Source of the DNA: Neptunicoccus sediminis
Lineage (GTDB): Bacteria > Pseudomonadota > Alphaproteobacteria > Rhodobacterales > Rhodobacteraceae
DNA length: 64,000 nt
Direction: 5' to 3'
NCBI RefSeq assembly: GCF_001719615.1
Contig: NZ_MDVX01000008.1
Span: forward strand, 186,001-250,000
Shown: piece by piece, positions 60,907-64,000 of the stretch
How positions within the stretch are numbered: the stretch's first letter is position 1
Layout: the number at the start of each line of letters is the position of its first letter
Translations under genes and position numbers: made by a program
The notes under the pieces: model-generated
Database searches by the model: none
Told to the model about the DNA's origin: nothing
What the model saw: only the letters and a program-made list of their open reading frames with translations

Positions 60907-63640
60907 GACGCGCCTCCTTCAGTGCGGCTTTCAGACGGGAAGGCGTAACCGGAACCTGCCGCAATTGCACCCCTGTGGCGCGGTTGATGGCATTGATCAA
61001 GGCAGGGGCAGTCGGGATCAGCACATGCTCCCCCAGCCCCTTGGCGCCATAAGGACCATGCGCATCCGGTTCCTCGATGATCAGGGTTTCAATCGGGGGA
61101 ATATCCCCGATTGTGGGGATCAGATAGTCGTGAAGGTTTTCCGTGCGCCCCGGAATATACTCTTCCATCAGGGCCATGCCCAAACCCTGCGCAATCCCGC
61201 CGTGGACCTGCCCTTCTACCAGCATCGGGTTCACCGCGTGACCTACATCGTGGGCCGCCACAAAGCGTACCGGATGCACGGTGCCAAAACGGGTGTCCAC
61301 ATCCACAACCGCCAGATGGGCCGCATAGCCGAATTGCGCATAAGGCACACCTTGCCCGTCTTTATCGAGCGGTTTGGTTGGCGGATCATAGGTTTCTTCG
61401 GCCCGCAGGACATAACCCTCTGCATCGCTCTGCAGGCCGCTCAGGGAAACCTCATGCCGCGCGGACCCGTCCCGCACAATCAGCGCGCCGTCAGACGGTT
61501 CGATCACAGCAGAGGCGCTGTCCACATTGCAGCGGCGCAGGATTTCCGCACGCAGCGCCAGACCGGAGAGGCGTGCCGCATTGCCCGACACAAACGTCTG
61601 GCGCGAAGCACTGGTTTTGCCCGCATCCGGCGTTAAATCTGTGTCCGCACCGATCAGGTGCAAGTGCTTCACATCCACCCCGAGCGCTTGTGCAAATATC
61701 TGGGAAATAACGGTATTTGCGCCCTGCCCGATGTCCATCGCGCCCTGATGTAGCAGGATTTTACCGTCCCTGCGCACGCCCGACTTGATCGTCGAAGGGT
61801 TCGGCAAAGAGGTATTCCCGCAACCGTACCAGCCCGCAGCGATCCCGACGCCGCGACGGATCGGACCGCCTTTTGCGTTGAACGCCGCCGCATCCGCCGT
61901 GGCTTTGGCCCACGGCTCCCGAAGGGCTTTGAAACAGGCTTTGATCCCGACGCCCTGTTCAAACACCTGCCCGCAGACCGTTGGCGTACCGTTTTCCAGC
62001 GCGTTCAGCTCGCGGAACGCCAGCGGGTCCATGTCCAGTTTGGCGGCAAGTTCATCGAACAGAACCTCCTGCGCGATGGCGGCCTGTGGCACGCCAAAGC
62101 CGCGAAACGCACCTGAGGGCGGGCAATGGGTGTGAATGCCCTTCGCCTCAGCACGGAAATCGGCAATGCGATAGGGACCGGAGGCATGGACCGGCACACG
62201 GTTGGCCACGGTCGGCCCCCAGCTTGCATAGGCCCCCGTGTTGAACAGCCCGTCAAAGCGAAACCCCTGCAGCCGCCCGTTTTCATCCGCACCAATGGTC
62301 AACTCGATGTCGGCAGGATGCCGTTTCGTGGTAGATTGCATGGATTCCGCGCGGGAATAGGCCAAACGCACCGGCCCATTGGTTTTCAGGGCTGCGAGGG
62401 CCAGATAAGGCTGCATGGAAATATCCAGTTTGGAGCCAAATCCCCCGCCGACCGCCGTGGGTTTGATGCGAATGCGGCTTCGCCCGACCCCGAGGATTTC
62501 TTCCAGTGAATCCAGATCCATAACAGGGGCTTGCGTGCAGCCGTAGATCTCTACACGTCCGTCTTTTACCGTGGCAAATCCGGCTTCGGGTTCGATATAG
62601 GCGTGTTCTACAAAACCCGTGCTGAATGCGCCGGAAACGCTGTGGGCCGCCTGCGCAAGCGCGGCATCTGCGTCCCCGCACTGCACAAAACCGCCGGTCA
62701 TGACGTTACCGCTGCGCCCTGAATGCAGTTGCGGGGCGTCGTTCGCCATTGCCGTCGCACAATCCATCACCGCTGGCAATTCCTGCCAAGTCACAGGAAA
62801 ATCTTCCGGATCAAACCGCGCCATCAATTCCGGTGTGCCGACCACGGCAGCGACCGCCTCTCCGCGAAAACGGGTTTCGGCCACGGCAAACACCGGCTGG
62901 TCCGCAAAGGGCGGGATCACCCCGAAACAGTTGCGCCCTGTGATGTCAGCCGCGCTCAGCACGGTTAGAACGCCCTCTGTGTGGGTTTTGAAGCCTTCCA
63001 GATCGCCAAATTCGAACCGGGCACGGGCAAAGGGCGAACGGATCACGCGGATAACCGGCGTGTCGGGCGTGGCTACATCATCGCCAAAGGATTCGCGCCC
63101 CTCTACCTTGGCCAGCCCGTCCAGCCTGCGGATCGACTGTCCTGTTTTACCGGAGACAGGGAGCGGGGCAGCGCCGCCCCTTGCAGCTTCGGCCACGGCG
63201 TCAAGAATTTTCCGATAGCCGGTGCAGCGACACAACACCCCGCCGAGCGCGTCTTCTACGGTGCTGTTTTTATTCCGTAAATAGGCTGTGGCCGCAACCA
63301 TCATACCCGGCGTGCATATCCCGCATTGGGCGGCGCCGTGGTTCTGGAACGCAGCGGCCAGTGCTTTGGTGTTTTCATCCCCTTTCACCAACCCGCCAAG
63401 TGTTTCCACATGACGCCCAGCCGCCTGCGCGGTGGACATCAGGCAGGCACAGACCGGCGCACCATCCACCAGAACCGTGCAGGCACCGCAATCCCCCGCG
63501 TTGCAACCGATCTTGACGTCCCGCGCCCCGAGGCTTTCGCGCAGGGTTGCAGACAGTCTCTCGCCCGGTTCGAGGGTGGATTGGACCGGCTGGTTGTTCA
63601 GGGTGAAGGCAATTCCTTCCGGGGTGGCGGCGTCTTTCAT
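60899..63640 (-). CDS. Molybdenum hydroxylase, fused 2Fe-2S and molybdopterin subunits
   Basis: A 913-residue xanthine-dehydrogenase-family protein. Residues 1-75 form the first 2Fe-2S domain (C46, C51, C54 in GCNAGDCGACTV, and C66). The second lies near residues 90-150 (QCGICTPGMM and LCRCTGYRKI). From about residue 170 (RRLDGLAKVEGRESFGDDV) the Mo-binding part follows, with VGGGFGSKLD, FRGFGVPQAA and the catalytic Glu in GAKGLGEHV near the end. Fusion of the iron-sulfur and Mo parts, with a separate FAD subunit upstream, differs from xdhAB here. ATG at 63640 overlaps the FAD gene stop (ATGA). It probably hydroxylates an N-heteroaromatic ring. Confidence 0.92.
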   Translation of the reverse strand: MKDAATPEGIAFTLNNQPVQSTLEPGERLSATLRESLGARDVKIGCNAGDCGACTVLVDGAPVCACLMSTAQAAGRHVETLGGLVKGDENTKALAAAFQNHGAAQCGICTPGMMVAATAYLRNKNSTVEDALGGVLCRCTGYRKILDAVAEAARGGAAPLPVSGKTGQSIRRLDGLAKVEGRESFGDDVATPDTPVIRVIRSPFARARFEFGDLEGFKTHTEGVLTVLSAADITGRNCFGVIPPFADQPVFAVAETRFRGEAVAAVVGTPELMARFDPEDFPVTWQELPAVMDCATAMANDAPQLHSGRSGNVMTGGFVQCGDADAALAQAAHSVSGAFSTGFVEHAYIEPEAGFATVKDGRVEIYGCTQAPVMDLDSLEEILGVGRSRIRIKPTAVGGGFGSKLDISMQPYLALAALKTNGPVRLAYSRAESMQSTTKRHPADIELTIGADENGRLQGFRFDGLFNTGAYASWGPTVANRVPVHASGPYRIADFRAEAKGIHTHCPPSGAFRGFGVPQAAIAQEVLFDELAAKLDMDPLAFRELNALENGTPTVCGQVFEQGVGIKACFKALREPWAKATADAAAFNAKGGPIRRGVGIAAGWYGCGNTSLPNPSTIKSGVRRDGKILLHQGAMDIGQGANTVISQIFAQALGVDVKHLHLIGADTDLTPDAGKTSASRQTFVSGNAARLSGLALRAEILRRCNVDSASAVIEPSDGALIVRDGSARHEVSLSGLQSDAEGYVLRAEETYDPPTKPLDKDGQGVPYAQFGYAAHLAVVDVDTRFGTVHPVRFVAAHDVGHAVNPMLVEGQVHGGIAQGLGMALMEEYIPGRTENLHDYLIPTIGDIPPIETLIIEEPDAHGPYGAKGLGEHVLIPTAPALINAINRATGVQLRQVPVTPSRLKAALKEARHD

Positions 63641-64000
63641 GGCTGCTCCAGACATCCGGTGATGGCTTGTTCTATCATCGGGGCGAGCACCTCCAGCCGG
63701 TAGCTGGCAGAGCCGCGCACATCGTCAATCGGGGTCAGCGTTGACAGATGGTCCGGTGTGACCAGCCCAGCCACCTTCCCTTGACCGCAGAGGTCGGACT
63801 CCAGCGCTGGCAGGCGTTGCGCTACAGGGGAACAGGCGCCGACCGCGACACGGGCCTTGCAGATTTTGCCGGACTGCACCTCGATCAGAACAGCCACCAT
63901 CGCGATGGAGATCACCAGATATTTGCGGCTGCCAAGTTTGCGAAAGGCGCTGTGCCCCGCTCTGACATCGGGCACATGAACAGCGGTCAGGATCTCCCCT
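63637..64000 (-). CDS. FAD-binding subunit of the molybdenum hydroxylase, N-terminally cut by window edge
   Basis: Only the last 120 codons are in the window; the frame is open to base 64000. The visible part begins EILTAVHVP and contains SAFRKLGSRKYLVISIAMVAV, then KARVAVGACSPVAQRLPALE and TPIDDVRGSASYRLEVL, which is the C-terminal domain of CO-dehydrogenase-type flavoprotein subunits. It would pass electrons from the 2Fe-2S clusters to NAD or another acceptor. It is upstream of, and overlaps, the fused 2Fe-2S/Mo subunit gene. The operon promoter must be outside the window. Confidence 0.9.
   Translation of the reverse strand, partial: GEILTAVHVPDVRAGHSAFRKLGSRKYLVISIAMVAVLIEVQSGKICKARVAVGACSPVAQRLPALESDLCGQGKVAGLVTPDHLSTLTPIDDVRGSASYRLEVLAPMIEQAITGCLEQP

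Overview
The window looks like a chromosomal segment of an alphaproteobacterium of the Rhodobacterales (roseobacter-like). That placement is an inference from gene content and arrangement: a B12-dependent ribonucleotide reductase, a hisS-hisZ-hisG operon with short-form HisG, divergent hemE/hemC, DUF1489, DUF1127, xdhABC linked to a BMP-type ABC transporter, and high G+C protein-coding DNA with very short intergenic gaps. I see no prophage, insertion sequence, CRISPR array or replication origin. One tRNA is present, tRNA-Leu(TAA) near 45.8 kb.

Layout. 1-13 kb is mostly housekeeping: nrdJ (cut by the left edge), hisS-hisZ-hisG, slyX, a hydrolase/OsmC fusion, an AsnC-type regulator divergent from phenylalanine hydroxylase, and dnaE. 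13-23.4 kb holds a sulfotransferase-like gene and then one long operon, xdhABC plus a two-permease ABC transporter with a BMP-type binding protein, best read as purine uptake and oxidation. 23.5-29.3 kb has single metabolic and transport genes: an aldo/keto reductase, an MFS exporter, an enolase-superfamily enzyme, a SulP transporter and a VOC protein. 29.6-42 kb is accessory in character: an RTX protein, two soluble histidine kinases, a guanidine/polyamine operon (agmatinase, guanidinobutyrase, alcohol dehydrogenase), a SARP-like regulator, a PAP2/haloperoxidase-like protein with a collagen-like N-terminus, and a leaderless subtilisin-like protease. 42-49.8 kb has a putrescine-type aminotransferase, hemE/hemC, the tRNA, a uronate-dehydrogenase-like gene, a FAD-dependent oxidase and a polytopic membrane protein.

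49.9-64 kb is the most interesting part. A plus-strand operon encodes a branched-chain-amino-acid-type ABC importer and an amidohydrolase closely resembling enamidase from Eubacterium barkeri nicotinate fermentation. Facing it, a minus-strand operon encodes a molybdenum hydroxylase (FAD subunit cut by the right edge, then a fused 2Fe-2S/Mo subunit), a 6-hydroxynicotinate-reductase-like iron-sulfur protein, an ApbE-like UPF0280 protein, two tandem DUF1185 paralogues, a MarR regulator and a membrane desaturase-like protein. Together these read as uptake, ring hydroxylation, reductive dearomatisation and hydrolytic ring opening of an N-heteroaromatic compound: a reductive nicotinate-type pathway in an organism whose other genes suggest aerobic life. 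The substrate and the roles of DUF1185, UPF0280 and the desaturase are not established by the sequence. The two operons converge on a 90-bp complex inverted repeat.
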